64,000 bases of DNA. Source: Euglena gracilis. Taxonomy: Eukaryota; Euglenida; Euglenophyceae; Euglenales. Shown here piece after piece: positions 10,807-21,489 of this stretch (position 1 is the stretch's first letter; the number at the start of each line of letters is the position of its first letter). Under the pieces are notes generated by a model, which worked only from the letters and a program-made list of their open reading frames with translations, was not told the DNA's origin and ran no database searches. Location of the stretch: assembly GCA_039621445.1 (NCBI GenBank), contig CP154954.1, positions 48,835,847 through 48,899,846 on the forward strand, given 5' to 3'. Position numbers and translations under genes: made by a program.

Positions 10807-11135
10807 GCCCACCCACCTTCCTGCCGACTGCCTTACCTACTTACATCCAAGACACGAAGACGCAGAGAAGACCGTTTCGCTTAGACCGCCCCCCTCCTGT
10901 GATCAGCATATTGTTAGAACATTGATGTGCCTTGGACAAGGCGGTGCCCATCTGCCCCCTCTCATTGGTCCCCAGCTCGCTGTGCCCCCTTGTTGGACCG
11001 CCATTTTTTGGACACCGTTTGGCCAGGCACCTCATTACTCCCCTCGGCATTGGAGCCCACACGGCCCCCTCCCAACATCGGCCCAACCTGGCCGGTTCCT
11101 TCAGGCCTTCGCAAAGCAAGCGATGCGTCAGGCAG

Positions 11136-11202
11136 TGGCGTGCACCATCACCCGGAGGAGGACCCCCTCAACACGGTGTACCTGGTCTTCCGTCCCTCCT
11201 GA
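11136..11202 (+). CDS. Possible terminal exon (copy A)
   Basis: After GTCAGGCAG and one leading base, 21 codons GVHHHPEEDPLNTVYLVFRP plus Ser end at TGA 11200-11202. Copy B (35620-35686) conserves frame and stop with one His to Tyr change. The stop may mark the end of the upstream gene, but no AATAAA is nearby, and an internal donor ACG|GTGTAC could bypass it. Confidence 0.35.
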
Positions 11203-11458
11203 CCTCAACCGGCCCCCTCCCCCCCATGCCCGCCGCTCTATATGACCGTCCTTCAAACGTCCACAAGTGCAGTGCAGTGCAGTGCACGGCGTATTGTATT
11301 GTAAAATGGCGACCAGCGGTGGAGGTCCACAAACCAACTTCGTCGGAGGGCAGGCCGAAACACAGTGTCCCAGTAGTAAACATCAAAACGATAAATGGCC
11401 AAGGCATTCCGCATGCTTGGAAGACATTTTGAGCATCTTTTCAATTAACTGTTTTCAG

Positions 11459-11566
11459 CATTTCAAAGCATTTTTTATTGCTTGGGCATCACGTGCATGG
11501 GCACTGTCTCTGTCCAGGGATGTGTTTGATGACCAACCGATGTGGAGGTCCACCAGAAGAGAAAAG
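11459..11566 (+). CDS. Candidate exon of an unrecognised protein (copy A)
   Basis: The exon is 108 bp, phase 0/0, between GTTTTCAG and AAAAG|GTGATT. The frame HFKAFFIAWASRAWALSLSR continues DVFDDQPMWRSTRREK. Copy B 35944-36051 appears identical. It joins in phase to the exon at 12673; the hAT-like element 11665-12471 lies in the intron between them. Confidence 0.5.
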
Positions 11567-11664
11567 GTGATTTATGTGTTTTATATTCCCCCAGCCAACC
11601 ATTGCTGGAAACGGCGTCACCCCCCACCACGCCGTGTTTCCGTCCAAGCAGAGCAAGCACATTT

Positions 11665-12471
11665 CAGGGGGGGGGGAAATTATGCGGTCCGCATTATTCC
11701 GCATTTTTTTTTCCGCATTTTTCCGCATTTCCGCATTATTATTCCGCATTATCCGCATTTTTTTCCTTTCTCCTTCCGCATTTCAGTTTCCGCATTTATC
11801 GCATTATTACGCATTTCCGCATTTTCGCATATTTACCATTTTTGTAAATTTTTCCGCATTTTTTCCGCATTTTCTCGCATTTTGAAGACCGCCATTTTTT
11901 CTTTTTCACGCATTTTTCTTCCCGCATTTTTACTCTTCCGCATTTTTTCCCGCATGTAATTTCCGCCATTATCCTCCTCCCCGTGCCCAGTTTTCCGCAT
12001 TTTTTCCGCATAATTATTAACTGCATCTTTAGCATAATTTCCACATTTTTCCGCATAATTTCCGCATTTTTTGTGAATTTTTTACATTTCAGGTCAACTA
12101 CAAGGTTCATTGTTTCCCCAATATGTTGGAGCACAAGTGCTCGTCTTTTCATCTCTCTGTTTTATGCATAATTTGTGCTTTGTTTTTCCATTGCATTTTG
12201 GTGACTTCTGGCAAGCTTGGGCATCGGCGATGGGAATCAAATAGCATCGGGACCCTGCATATTGTGAGGTAGAAATATATCTATCCTCTCCATGTGACCT
12301 GGGACTCCACAGAATTTCGGCATATTTTCCGCATTTTCCGCATTTTTCCGCATATTTTCCGCATTTTTTTCCCGCATAATTTCCGCATAATTTCCGCATT
12401 TTCCCGCATTTTTCCGCATAATTTCTGCATTTTTTCCCCGCCTGCCAGACCGCATAATTTCCCCCCCCCTG
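11665..12471. mobile_element. hAT-like element (CCGCATTTT family), copy A only
   Basis: The ends are CAGGGGGGGGGGAAATTATG (continuing CGGTC) and its complement, ending CATAATTTCCCCCCCCCTG. Arrays of TCCGCATTTTT fill both subterminal regions. The core at 12068-12300 matches two separated parts of the transposase-bearing element (49500-49548 and 50266-50395), so this is an internal-deletion derivative. Copy B has an empty site at about 36140. CATTT/CCCATTT flanks suggest a 7-bp target duplication blurred by a C-run. It lies within an intron. Confidence 0.9.
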
Positions 12472-12672
12472 CCCATTTCCAGCAATGCCCGCGAGGACTG
12501 TTACCACCATTCTGTTTGCCGCGTGGCCCCACGTTGCAATCCGAGTGCCACCCTGCCGAATCGAGCTCAGGCTTCTTTTTCCGGAACATCGCACCCCCAG
12601 GCTCAGCCAGGTGGGTTGTCGCCAGCCCAGGGACTGGCTGCCCCCCCCCCCCCACCTGGGAGACGGGGTCAG

Positions 12673-12786
12673 ACCTTCAAATGCGACGCCCTGATTGCGG
12701 CCCATGCAAATCTCTTTTTAAAATGGCCACTTTCAGGAAAAGGCATCAGGGGTCGACTATTGCACTTTTTTGCACATTCTTGCAGT
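12673..12786 (+). CDS. Candidate exon of an unrecognised protein (copy A)
   Basis: The exon is 114 bp, phase 0/0, between GGGGTCAG and AGT|GTAGAT. The frame TFKCDALIAAHANLFLKWPL continues SGKGIRGRLLHFFAHSC. Copy B (36343-36456) keeps length and frame. It joins in phase to 13009-13125. Confidence 0.5.
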
Positions 12787-13008
12787 GTAGATTTTTTGCA
12801 CCCGGTTCGACCCGGGTCGGACCTGGTTCCAGCCCTGGATCCCCCTTGGGGGGAGGGCAGCCAGCAGCCTTTTTCCAGCCACGCCAAATTTTCCAGCCTT
12901 TGAACAGGACCCCCCCCCCCGGGCCTTGAATAACGCCCTGGTCGACCCAGGCCGTCCCTGCTGAGGGGGAGGGGGGGAGTTCCTTGCTTTGCGGACACCC
13001 AAGCGCAG

Positions 13009-13125
13009 AAGACGTCGCGGGTTGCAAAAAGATGTTTGACCGAGCTCCCGACAGTTATGACATTCTTCGCCATAACGCTACGCAACGGCTGGCAGGAGTA
13101 TGTCTGCACTGAGTGCAACCTCTTG
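13009..13125 (+). CDS. Candidate exon with a CxxC pair (copy A, intact)
   Basis: The exon is 117 bp (39 codons), phase 0/0, between AAGCGCAG and TTG|GTATGT. It ends RNGWQEYVCTECNLL, a possible half of a zinc site. In copy B (36678-36789) a 5-bp deletion shifts the frame and the second Cys codon is changed to CGC. If this exon is real, copy B is damaged here while copy A is intact. Confidence 0.5.
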
Positions 13126-13271
13126 GTATGTAATACGTTGAATGTATTGAGTTCCATTTGTTTTCTCTGAGTGTGTGTTTTATTTTTATTCATTTTATTG
13201 TGTTTTTCTGAGTGGAAATGTGTGTGAATGTTGTGTTGTGTGTGGGTGTGTATGCCATCTTTTGTACGTCT

Positions 13272-13373
<102 letters not shown>

Positions 13374-13579
13374 TGTGTGTGTGTCTGTGTGGAATAACAC
13401 GTTGCACCCAGCGAAACTCCAGCCATTGGTGGTCCTGACAGCCATCTGTGGCAGTTTTTCTGGCATTTGGCCAAGTACTCTCAACGCTCACCACCAGGGG
13501 GTTCTGGAGCTGGAGGGGACCCCCGGGGGAGGTCCAGCCAGCCAGCAGCCCCAGCCCGATGCGAACCTCCCCGGGGCAG

Positions 13580-13800
13580 GGTTCGTTGAAATAAAGTTGG
13601 GGCCAGCCCCGCGAAACCGGGCTCGACCGAAAGCAAAACAATTTGGGAAATTTAGAAAAAAAAACAAATTGGCATTTTCGAGGATTTTTGTCGGGGGGTT
13701 TGTCACCTCAAAATTTTTGCTGAAACGTCCTAAGCCAGTTGGTTTTGGCTCTTTTTTGCCTGTTTTCGGGCACGAGCTGGAAACGATATGAGCTCAGTGT
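13580..13800. repeat. Dispersed GAAATAAAGTTGGG repeat
   Basis: The motif GAAATAAAGTTGGGGCCAGC is followed by T-rich sequence. Related copies lie at 19134-19210, 37232-37440, 42930-43015, 53626-53760 and 61055-61120, in the same orientation. This suggests an old retroposed or transposed family; its ends are not defined. AATAAA inside it should not be read as a gene-specific poly(A) signal. Confidence 0.7.
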
Positions 13801-15803
13801 CTCTCCCTCTCCTTGGACCCCACCCACTTTTCCAGTTGGCTGGCTGGATGCCCCCCGGGGTCTTCAACAAAACCCTTGCTGAACCCTGGCCGCTAATCTT
13901 CTCCTGGATCTCTCCGGCCTCCATATCGATCCAACTTCTGCCCCTTCCCCCGGCATGTCCTCTTGCAGTCGTGGAGAGCTGCATCCCTGCAAGTGCATGT
14001 CGGTGAGCACAGACGTGCTTTAATGACGTTCTTTTTTTTTTAACACCAACATTCTGTTGGTAGCATAGGCTCTCAGTTTGTGAACTCTTCGGAGGGCCTC
14101 TGTTGTCAGAACCGGGGTACGTGTAACCCCTTGACGACCTCCAACAGGAAACGGCGGCCGAATGGTGGTGCTTTATTTTTTAAATGTGACCTTAGCAGAA
14201 TGGGTGAAATGAAGGGAAATGGTGGACGTGGGCTCTCCTTTGCATTAACATTGGCCCACCGAAGCAGAGATGCCTGATACAAGGATACCAGCGCCAGGAA
14301 TGGGATGCTTTGGGGATGTCAAGAAAAGTCACCTCCCTCCCGCCTCACACCAATGGATGAGGATGTGTCTGTTGCTGTATTCACTCATACTGGATTTCCG
14401 TTTGTGTGCGTGCGCGCAATTTGTTTTTGAAAAACGCGTCCTCATTTTTTTTTGTATTGTTTCGACCCCAAAATATTTCGTTGACATCCAAAAATCAAAG
14501 AAAAACTTTGCTTTTACCGCCCAGAACGCCTGAACTCGCGGATGTATGAAAGAAGACCAAAAAAATATTTCGAAAGAAACACGCGCAAACACGCACACAC
14601 ACGCGTGCACGTTGCAAACATACACACTGTGGTAGCAAGGTAGCAAGAAGGAGTAAATATTTGGACGAAATCCACAGGCATTGGCTCATGTCCTTCGACC
14701 CACAAGGTGAAGTTCACGTTGCATTGTTGCATTCTCGCAGTGAAATCCCCTCTGCTTCGTTGATGCAAGATGTCGAAACCAAAGAGCCCACAAACATTGG
14801 GCATGACCTTTCGACTCCGCCGTCGGCTCTGCACAAGGACAAACGTTGGGTCAGCTTTCTTCCAAATGGCACTCCAAATCTCATACTCTCGCCGAATTGC
14901 GCCCACATGTTGGTCCAGGGCTGAAGGCGAATCCTCGAAACCCCATGTGTGTGGGTGGGGGGGGGTCGACCCCCCCACACTCATTCTGGTGGGTGGGGGG
15001 GGGGTCCGACCCCCACCAGGCCTTCCCTACAGCCTTGTGTCACCCCCAAATTGTCTCCAGCGGTGTGAACGTTCCCCCCCCTCTTTGGCCAGTCCACAGG
15101 GCCTCCACACCGCCTCCAGAGGTGGCCCCCCTGTCTCGTTGGCCTTGCCGCCAGCACCCGATGCCAAGTCGCTGGCAGAACCGCTTGCCCGCGGCCCTGC
15201 AAAGGTTCTGTGGTGTCGCACGCTGGCCGGGGCCGGGAGTGCCAGTCACAGTGTCTCCATGGAAGGCCAGTGGGGCTGTGCTGGGTCACCCCTTGGTTGC
15301 ACTGAGGCTTCTGGCTTGTTTATGGCGCGCGACCTCCGGTTCTGGCCCAATGTGCTGTGTGGCGAGTGGCCGGGGACCCCATATATCAGTGCTCCTTTTG
15401 TTGCTCCGCCTGGCTGGGTGAGCAACTCTGGTGTAAATTCCAGCGCTATAGGGATGTACACCCACCTTGTGTGGTTGGTGTGGTCCCCGTGGGTGGGTCC
15501 ACACCCTTGCTGCCCCAGTGCTGCACTTGCCTCCTGCCCTCTTCCCACTTTTCTGTGCGGGGACTTGAAAGTTCCACTGTCCTCAGGGTCCTGCAGCTTC
15601 AGTAAACCTGGTTCACCAAGCCTTGGCCTCAGGGCGGGTGGCAGGTGGGTGGTGTGCTGCTAGGTACGCAGTTCCCTGGCATCCCTGGGGGGGGGGGGAC
15701 TGAAATTTTTTTCTGGCCACGCCGAAGATTGGCCTGATTTTCAATTTCGTTGGGAAGAATATGTGCAAAGGCTTTCTAGAGTCCAACCGACGACCAAGAA
15801 CTC
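13801..15803. other. Region with only weak coding signals
   Basis: A 34-bp block at 13969-14002 has a good acceptor (TCTTGCAG) and donor (GTGAGC) and may be a micro-exon encoding GELHPCKCMS. A Cys-rich open frame at 14080-14274 changes non-synonymously between the copies, so it is doubtful. A frame at 14661-14924 (LDEIHRHWLMSFDPQGEVHV) is open in both copies but has no clear splice sites. G/C palindromes sit at 14955-15020. Confidence 0.35.
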
Positions 15804-16160
15804 TTGTCACTTTTGATTTCCTCCGTAAATGAAACCGATGGAGACCGTTTGAGGCTCCTAAGGGGGACGGTAATGATCACAAATTTTCAACAGGCCTGGG
15901 ATTTGTTGGAAAAAGAAAATTCCAGTGGGGCAGGAAATTGTGCGAGGCAAAAATTTGAAGAAATTCGCCTCAAGTACAAAAACGACCTGACTGAGGAGGA
16001 TTGGAAACGTTTTGAGACAGATTTTCTCATGTTGCAAAATTTTGCAAAAGATGTGACCGACGCCGACACATATCGGGTTTTAAGACGGGAAATTCCCAAA
16101 TTTTACAACGAGAGAATTGTCAGGGAACAAGAAAGGGGAGTTGATTTGAACGTGGTGGAG
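15804..16160 (+). pseudogene. Gag-like reading frame, first part (copy A)
   Basis: This AT-rich frame has codon use unlike the GC3-rich exons around it. It contains QQAWDLLEKENSSGAGNCAR, FEEIRLKYKNDLTEEDWKRF and YRVLRREIPKFYNERIVREQ. The spacing of these helices, with a CCHC knuckle downstream, recalls Gag of Ty1/copia-like elements; this is a family impression, not a search result. It ends at an excellent donor, GAG|GTAAGA. No protease, integrase or reverse transcriptase and no LTRs were seen, so it is a remnant or a domesticated piece. Confidence 0.4.
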
Positions 16161-16278
16161 GTAAGAAATTTGCACTTGGTGGATCCCCACCAAAGTGCAA
16201 GGGGTTTTGGTGAGTGCATTGGAGGGATGGATCCACGTTACATTTTGTCTCCGTGATGTTTTTTGGGACCATTTTGAG

Positions 16279-16595
16279 GTGACGGTTGGGTCGGTAAGGG
16301 ACAAAAACTTGCTTCTTTCACTCAATGGACGAAATGTGTCAAACGGACAAAAATTGCAAGTTTCCTCCAAAGAATTTCAACTTCCCCCCACAGAAATCAT
16401 GGGAATGATGCACAAATGGCTCATGCAAAAGGAGCAAGCCGTTGAATTTAAATGGCATAGTGCCCCCCCCCCCCCGGAACGGAATCAAACCCCCCAATGG
16501 ATGAGGGTGACAGAAGTTTCCACAGAATCGGAAAATGAGAATTTTTCTCAAAATTCTCAAACAAAAAAGGAGGGGGGGACACATCAAAGTTTTTG
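16279..16595 (+). pseudogene. Gag-like reading frame, second part (copy A)
   Basis: After TTTTGAG a phase-0 frame reads VTVGSVRDKNLLLSLNGRNV and later EFQLPPTEIMGMMHKWLMQK, then stops in a G-run (about 16570). The frame one base over stays open into the CCHC motif at 16690, so a homopolymer frameshift probably separates the two. Copy B has further length changes in the C-run near 40095. Confidence 0.35.
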
Positions 16596-16670
16596 AATCA
16601 CCCCGTTTCCATTCAAAATATGGAAGAAGCACCACTCCCTACCCCACCCCCACAACAAAAATCAATGAAG

Positions 16671-16760
16671 GTGTAATCAGAGCACTGTGCGAACGTTGTA
16701 GTAAGATGGGGCATATTGCCGCCAAGTGTTGGGCAAAATTGCCGGATGCAAATCAAGGCC
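16671..16760 (+). CDS. CCHC zinc-knuckle exon (copy A)
   Basis: The frame encodes CERCSKMGHIAAKC, an exact CX2CX4HX4C knuckle, followed by WAKLPDANQGLWG. The proposed acceptor is AATCAATGAAG. Knuckles of this kind bind single-stranded nucleic acid. It could belong to the Gag-like frame just upstream or be the first knuckle of the multi-knuckle gene. Copy B (40822-40910) has Ser to Gly in the knuckle and a hAT-like element inserted upstream of the exon. Confidence 0.55.
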
Positions 16761-16928
16761 TTTGGGGTTGGGTTGCTGGGGGGGGTGGGCTCCCACCAGG
16801 CCGCCCCCCTGTGTGGGTCCCCTCAACACCCGGTGGGACGTTGACTTCCCTCGGTGGGTCAATAGCCGTGGCTGGGGGGCGTCGCAGGGCTGCGGTCCGC
16901 TGCCCCACAGAGCCAGGACCCGGCGCAG

Positions 16929-17020
16929 GACCTGAGAGGGCGGAAGAGGCGACGGGGCGAGGACAACGATGGGGCAGAGGAGGGGGAGGAGGAGGAGGAG
17001 GGCTGCCGGCCACTGAAGAA
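16929..17020 (+). CDS. Basic/acidic linker exon, first paralogue (copy A)
   Basis: The exon starts after CGCAG and ends at AA|GTACAC. It reads DLRGRKRRRGEDNDGAEE, an acidic Glu run, then PLKK. The basic cluster RGRKRRR resembles a nuclear localisation signal. Four versions of this exon exist (here, 19347, 41059 and 43090), and their lengths differ only by 3 bases, keeping frame. The split codon AA|G joins exactly to the next exon at 17234. Confidence 0.65.
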
Positions 17021-17233
17021 GTACACGGACGGCTTTTTTTGCCAGGGAAGAGCATTCTGGCATTTGGGGGGAGGGTTTTCTGGGTCCTTTCTGGATTGGC
17101 TCACCCCGGCAACTGAAGGCACTGATTGGGTTGACTAATAGGCTTGTGTGTTTTTCCCCCCTGAATGGGAGGCATTTTGACCGGGGCTGGATCTGAAAAA
17201 GAAGCCTGTCTGCCACCCATTTCCTGTGCACAG

Positions 17234-17382
17234 GTCAGAGCTGTCTGTGCGGCCATCCGTCCCCGCAGTACCCAACAGTGTGGCCGGCGATGGGAAGCAG
17301 TCGCCGGGGGTCGTCTCGGGGCCGCAGTCCGCTGCCCCACAGAGCCAGGACATGGCAGAGCAGGGGTTTTCTTCAGACGGCG
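17234..17382 (+). CDS. Linker exon following the basic/acidic exon (copy A)
   Basis: It begins after TGTGCACAG with the G that completes the Lys codon, then reads SELSVRPSVPAVPNSVAGDG and a Gln/Pro-rich tail. The proposed donor is GGCG|GTGACC. The copy B equivalent is 41365-41513, also 149 bp. It is probably a disordered linker. Confidence 0.5.
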
Positions 17383-18095
17383 GTGACCCTGCCCCCTGCT
17401 GGGGAGGTCCAGCCAGCCAGAGCTGGCTGGACTTTTTTTTCCCAATCCCATCCGGGCTGCAGACAGTGACTAGACCAGTGACTATTGACGTCTGGTTGCG
17501 AAGTGCAGAAAAGTGTTTCTTCTTTTAAAGCCCAAGACTGCAAAAAACCAAGCCAATAATTGCAGCAGACCGAGGAATTTTTTTTGTGGTGAACCTCGCT
17601 GTCTCCCACTGGGTTTGGCTTAATTTTGAGCCTATTTTCGGCGTGAAGTGCCAGAAGATTTTTAACCTTGAAAAGTGGGTTCCCTGGTCTTAAACAAAAC
17701 AAGCAAAACAGCCCCACACCAGACCCTGCCCACAGCACAAAACCCAGTGCCCAAAGAACAAAGAACCAAAGAAGAAGGCAGCCCAACCCAAAGGTGGCAA
17801 AAACCCAACACACAAATCCCAACACCCAGTGCACAGCAAAAAACAAACAAACCCAATCTCGTTGACAAACCGCCAAAATGAAAAACTCTGATGATGAAAA
17901 ACCCACAAATCCCAGAAACGGCAGCCAAAACCCGAGATAGAAACACGTCAAACCTCAAATAGAAAGACACCACAGGTGAGAACACGGCCCCCAAACCCCA
18001 CAAATTGAAAACAAATTTCACCAGTCACAGAAACCGTCCAAAGCAGAGCTGTCCCATGCAAAGCCCACCAACTCAACCCCCAGATGGCAGTCAAA

Positions 18096-18327
18096 TGAAC
18101 CCCCCTCCCAAATAATCTGGCGGGGCCCTTGCTCCTGGCAGTGGCCGAATAACTTGGCGGGGGAGGGGCAAAAAAGATGGTTCCAGTAACTTGGCACCCC
18201 CTTTTTTAGGCAAAATTCTTTTACGACGTTGAAAAAAGGGCCCAAATAACCTGGCGGGGGGCAGGGTCAAAAGTTGGTTCCAATAACCTGGCACCTCCGC
18301 CAGGTTATTTGGGGGGGGGGGGGCTAA
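18096..18327. mobile_element. TIR element with CCCAAATAA...TTATTTGGG ends (copy A)
   Basis: The left end reads TGAACCCCCCTCCCAAATAA followed by TCTGGC. The right end reads CCGCCAGGTTATTTGGGGGG, an inverted repeat. Several internal AATAACYTGGC units occur in both orientations. The copy B version (42208-42746) is longer because a G/C-rich element is nested in it. The ends resemble those of the elements at 24602, 49063 and 62531. Confidence 0.7.
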
Positions 18328-18438
18328 ATCCTGAGGACAGCACAAAAAAAAAACCAAGATGACGCTCAAAAACCACTCAACCCCCGAAAAACCCAGAAGA
18401 CAACAGATGTGTGAGACTGGGGGGGTGGCTGTCACAGT

Positions 18439-19060
18439 TGCCAATCTTGCAAGCAGAGATAGTCACCAGAGACAAGTGGAAACAAAAGGAGGAGGAAACA
18501 ACACAGGAAGAAAAGTGGCAGTTAACAATGGCTGGCCACTGGACACAAGCTCACAGGCTTGTGTTGCCAGTCTGGACAGCTCCCAGTGCTCTCAGTGAGC
18601 CCAAACGATTCAAACCAAATCACCTGCACCAGCAGGGCTTGTGAACAACCTTCTGTTGCTGAGTCAATCTGGAGATGCAACAGAGTGTGATTTTGATTCC
18701 ACCAGTGTGCACAGGTGACCGAACATTAGCAAATGTGACAGAAGAGAAAAAAGGGAAAGGAACCAATTAGGATTTTCCTTAGCTGCGAACTTTTTTGCAA
18801 GTTTAAGACTAACCTAGCTCTCCATCCGTCCAGACCAAAGGAATTTCGTCCGCCGTCTATCTACATCAAAGGAATTTCTTCCAGCTGGCCGTCCGTCCGT
18901 CCGTCCGTCTGTCTGCCGGTCTGCACAGTTCCGTAGCAGAACCAAGGTGTGGAAACAAGGCGACTGGCAAAAAAATCACAGACACCTGTAACCTGACACC
19001 GGGAACCTGTGAGCGTAAAATGTTTCAGAGGCACCCATGACCTTTCACACTGGAGGGGGA
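18439..19060. other. 620-bp segment present only in copy A
   Basis: Copy B passes directly from GGCTGTCACAGTTGA to CTTTGGGGTTTACCCC. Copy A has about 620 extra bases here, with no coding frame and no evident inverted termini. It contains CCGT/CCGTCTGT repeats at about 18892-18915. It could be a deletion in copy B or an insertion in copy A. Confidence 0.75.
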
Positions 19061-19346
19061 TAACTTTGGGGTTTACCCCTTTTTGCCTCTATCACCTTCG
19101 CCCCCCCCCCCCCGCCGCCGGCCCAGTGGTCCGCTGAAATAAAGTTGGGCCAGCCAGGGAAGCTGGGCTGGACTGAAATATTTGGTCCAGTGCCAAGATT
19201 TTTTTTTGAAAAAAGGCTCCTCCCTGCAAACTGCAAAGAAGCCCCCCCCCCCCCCCCACCCCCCCCCCCCCGGAACCCCACCCCCCCCCCCCCCCCCCCG
19301 CGGAAACCCCGCGGGGGAGGTCTTTAAGAAAACCCCTGCGGCGGAG

Positions 19347-19438
19347 GACCTGAGAGGGCGGAAGAGACGACGGGGCGAAGACAATGATGGGGCAGAAGAG
19401 GATGAGGAGGAGGAGGAGGGCTGCCCGCCACTGAAGAA
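19347..19438 (+). CDS. Basic/acidic linker exon, second paralogue (copy A)
   Basis: This is a near copy of 16929-17020, reading DLRGRKRRRGEDNDGAEEDE, then Glu residues and GCPPLKK, and ending at AA|GTACAC. With the following exon it forms a duplicated exon pair 2.4 kb downstream of the first pair. Mutually exclusive or tandem inclusion is possible. Confidence 0.6.
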
Positions 19439-19641
19439 GTACACAGACGGCTTTTTTTTGCCAGGGAGGAACATTCTGGCATTTGGGGGGTGGTTTTCGG
19501 GGTCCTTTCTGGATTGGCGCACCCTGGCAAATTAATTGACTGATTGGGTTGAATGACAGTTTCTTTTTTTTAATGCGAGGTACACTCGTTGGGGCTGGTT
19601 CTTAAAATGAATCCTGTTTGCCACCCATTCTTTGTGCACAG

Positions 19642-19743
19642 GTCAGAGCTGTCTGTGCGGCCATCTGTCCCTGCTGTACCCAACAATGTGGCTGGCGATG
19701 CGACGTGCGTTCCAGAGCTCACTACGACAGACATCCAGCCCTG
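19642..19743 (+). CDS. Linker exon, second paralogue (copy A)
   Basis: It begins like 17234 with SELSVRPSVPAVPN and then diverges to NVAGDATCVPELTTTDIQPW. Phase with 19347-19438 is again AA|G. The right border is uncertain; TG|GTCACC is the best donor. Confidence 0.45.
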
Positions 19744-20267
19744 GTCACCGAGCGCTGCCGCCCCCGTCCAATAACAGAAGTTGCGAAATCCAGACCCTTC
19801 AGGAGCGTTTTTCAAACAAAAACTCTGCTCTGAGTATTGAGTACTGAGTACTGAGCTCCGACTAAGCAAAAGCCTGGCCAGGATCGACCCTCGGTGGGGT
19901 GCGATTGACAGGTGCGCCATGGCACAAAACACCCCCAAGGTCTTTCAAAAGAAGCCTGGAGATGCCGTGCGAGGAGCAGGCACCCCATAGCACCCCATCC
20001 GCCCCCCCCCCCCCGGGGGGGGGTTGGGTTTTTGGGTGCCTGCCCATACCAGGCACCCCCTCTGACCCCGGCGCCAAAGGCACCGGGGGCCTGGAAAAGG
20101 CCATTTTCAATGAAACTTTTCTTGGTTCCCCCGGACCCCTCCCCCCCCGGGGGTGTGCCTGCTGCTAGGGGCAGGCACCCTATAGCACCTACCCCCCCCT
20201 CCCCCCCGGTCAGTAAGCACAAGCCTGGTATTGGCTTTACAACTTTCCTCATAAACGGAAATTTTCT

Positions 20268-20272
<5 letters not shown>

Positions 20273-20309
<37 letters not shown>

Positions 20310-20310
20310 A
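20273..20310. repeat. (CA)n microsatellite
   Basis: A CA tract of about 36 bp, almost absent from copy B (44000-44010). It lies just upstream of the candidate exon at 20329. Confidence 0.9.
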
Positions 20311-20328
20311 CACACACCATGAATGCAG

Positions 20329-20412
20329 TCCAGTGCTGCCACCGGCACAGGTCCGTCGCAGCCACCCACGCAGGACGCTTCCCTTGGGCAGCTGCACCCG
20401 CCCCAGAGGGCG
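20329..20412 (+). CDS. Weak Gln/Pro-rich exon candidate (copy A)
   Basis: After ATGAATGCAG the frame SSAATGTGPSQPPTQDASLG continues QLHPPQRAG to a possible GCGG|GTGCTG donor. The frame also runs on to a TGA at 20431. Copy B has one base fewer in the C-run near 44100, which breaks the frame, so support is limited. Confidence 0.3.
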
Positions 20413-20631
20413 GGTGCTGTTGGTGCTTCTTGACCGCGCACTTTTGCTTCTTTTCTGTTCCATTGTGAGCTGATTTGTGGCAAAGCGAACAAAGCAGAAT
20501 TAAACTTTTTTCAAGTGGAAATAAGCGTACAGATTGACTCCAACACCATCGCATGTTGCTCTCTGTTGGGTGGCATGAACAGGAACTTGTCGCACAGAGC
20601 TTTCACGCGCGTGTCTCCTGTGTATCCAATG

Positions 20632-20705
20632 CCATACGGCAGTCGCCTATTCCAGCCTGCCACCCCCTCATACGGCAGTCGCCTATTCCAGCGCTGCCAC
20701 CCCCT
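20632..20705. repeat. 37-bp tandem duplication (copy A only)
   Basis: CATACGGCAGTCGCCTATTC with its following CAGC..GCCACCCCCT occurs twice in tandem in copy A but once in copy B (about 44332). This is a small replication-slippage difference. Confidence 0.85.
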
Positions 20706-20854
20706 GGCGGATAGACACACCGGGAGATGGAACTGAGCATAATGGAGCTACATAGCCGTTGAAACAAAGCGATGGGGACCGATTTGGGTGTGTTCCAGGG
20801 TTTCCAGGGTTATGCCATACTCCAGGGTTGAGTGCGGCTGGGGCCAACGACCAG

Positions 20855-20974
20855 GCGGGAGACCGGCCCCACGGCCGTCCAAGGCACCTCAACCCCGGTG
20901 GCCTCCTCTGCTACAACTGTTGGTCCCGGACCCACATGGTGGACCACTGCCCCCACCCAGCCAGGCCGCAGCCT
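20855..20974 (+). CDS. CCHC zinc-knuckle exon (copy A)
   Basis: After GACCAG the phase-0 frame of 40 codons contains CYNCWSRTHMVDHC, an exact CX2CX4HX4C knuckle, preceded by a Gly/Arg/Pro-rich stretch (AGDRPHGRPRHLNPGG). It ends at CCT|GTGTGA or reads to the TGA at 20978-20980. No base difference was seen between this exon and copy B 44517-44636. Confidence 0.65.
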
Positions 20975-21060
20975 GTGTGATCGCGAGCCAGGCCATGGCT
21001 CGCGGAGTCACTGACTCCTGCTTTCCGTGCTGTTTTTTTTATTTATCACCAGTGTCACCT

Positions 21061-21081
21061 TGTGTGTGTGTGTGTGTGTGG

Positions 21082-21114
<33 letters not shown>

Positions 21115-21213
21115 CATGTGTGTGTGTGTATGTGTGTGTGTGTGTATGTGTGTGTGTGTGGCATGTGTGTGTGTGTGTGTGTGTGGCATGTGTGTGTGTG
21201 TGTGTGTGTGTGG

Positions 21214-21286
<73 letters not shown>

Positions 21287-21338
21287 CATGTGTGTGTGTG
21301 TGTGTGTATGTGTGTGTGTGTGTGTGTGTGCGTGTGTG
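21061..21338. repeat. (TG)n array with GGCATG spacers
   Basis: A TG tract broken at intervals by GGCATG and TATG. Copy B (44720-44826) is less than half as long and lacks the GGCATG spacers, which points to rapid turnover. Confidence 0.95.
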
Positions 21339-21489
21339 TCACCCGTGTGTTTTAAACGACATCACGTTGATTTGCATCTACGTCTGGATAAGGTGGGGAT
21401 GCAGTGGGGTGGTTGCGTCATTAGCGTTGCAGTTTGACTTGAACGAGAAGTTTGCACAACTTTGTCCCTTATCTTTCTGGGGGCTGCAG

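Noticed and set aside
14080-14274. Cys-rich small protein (LCCQNRGTCN...)
   Set aside because: Nearly all base differences between the copies change the amino acid, and no splice sites or start context support it.
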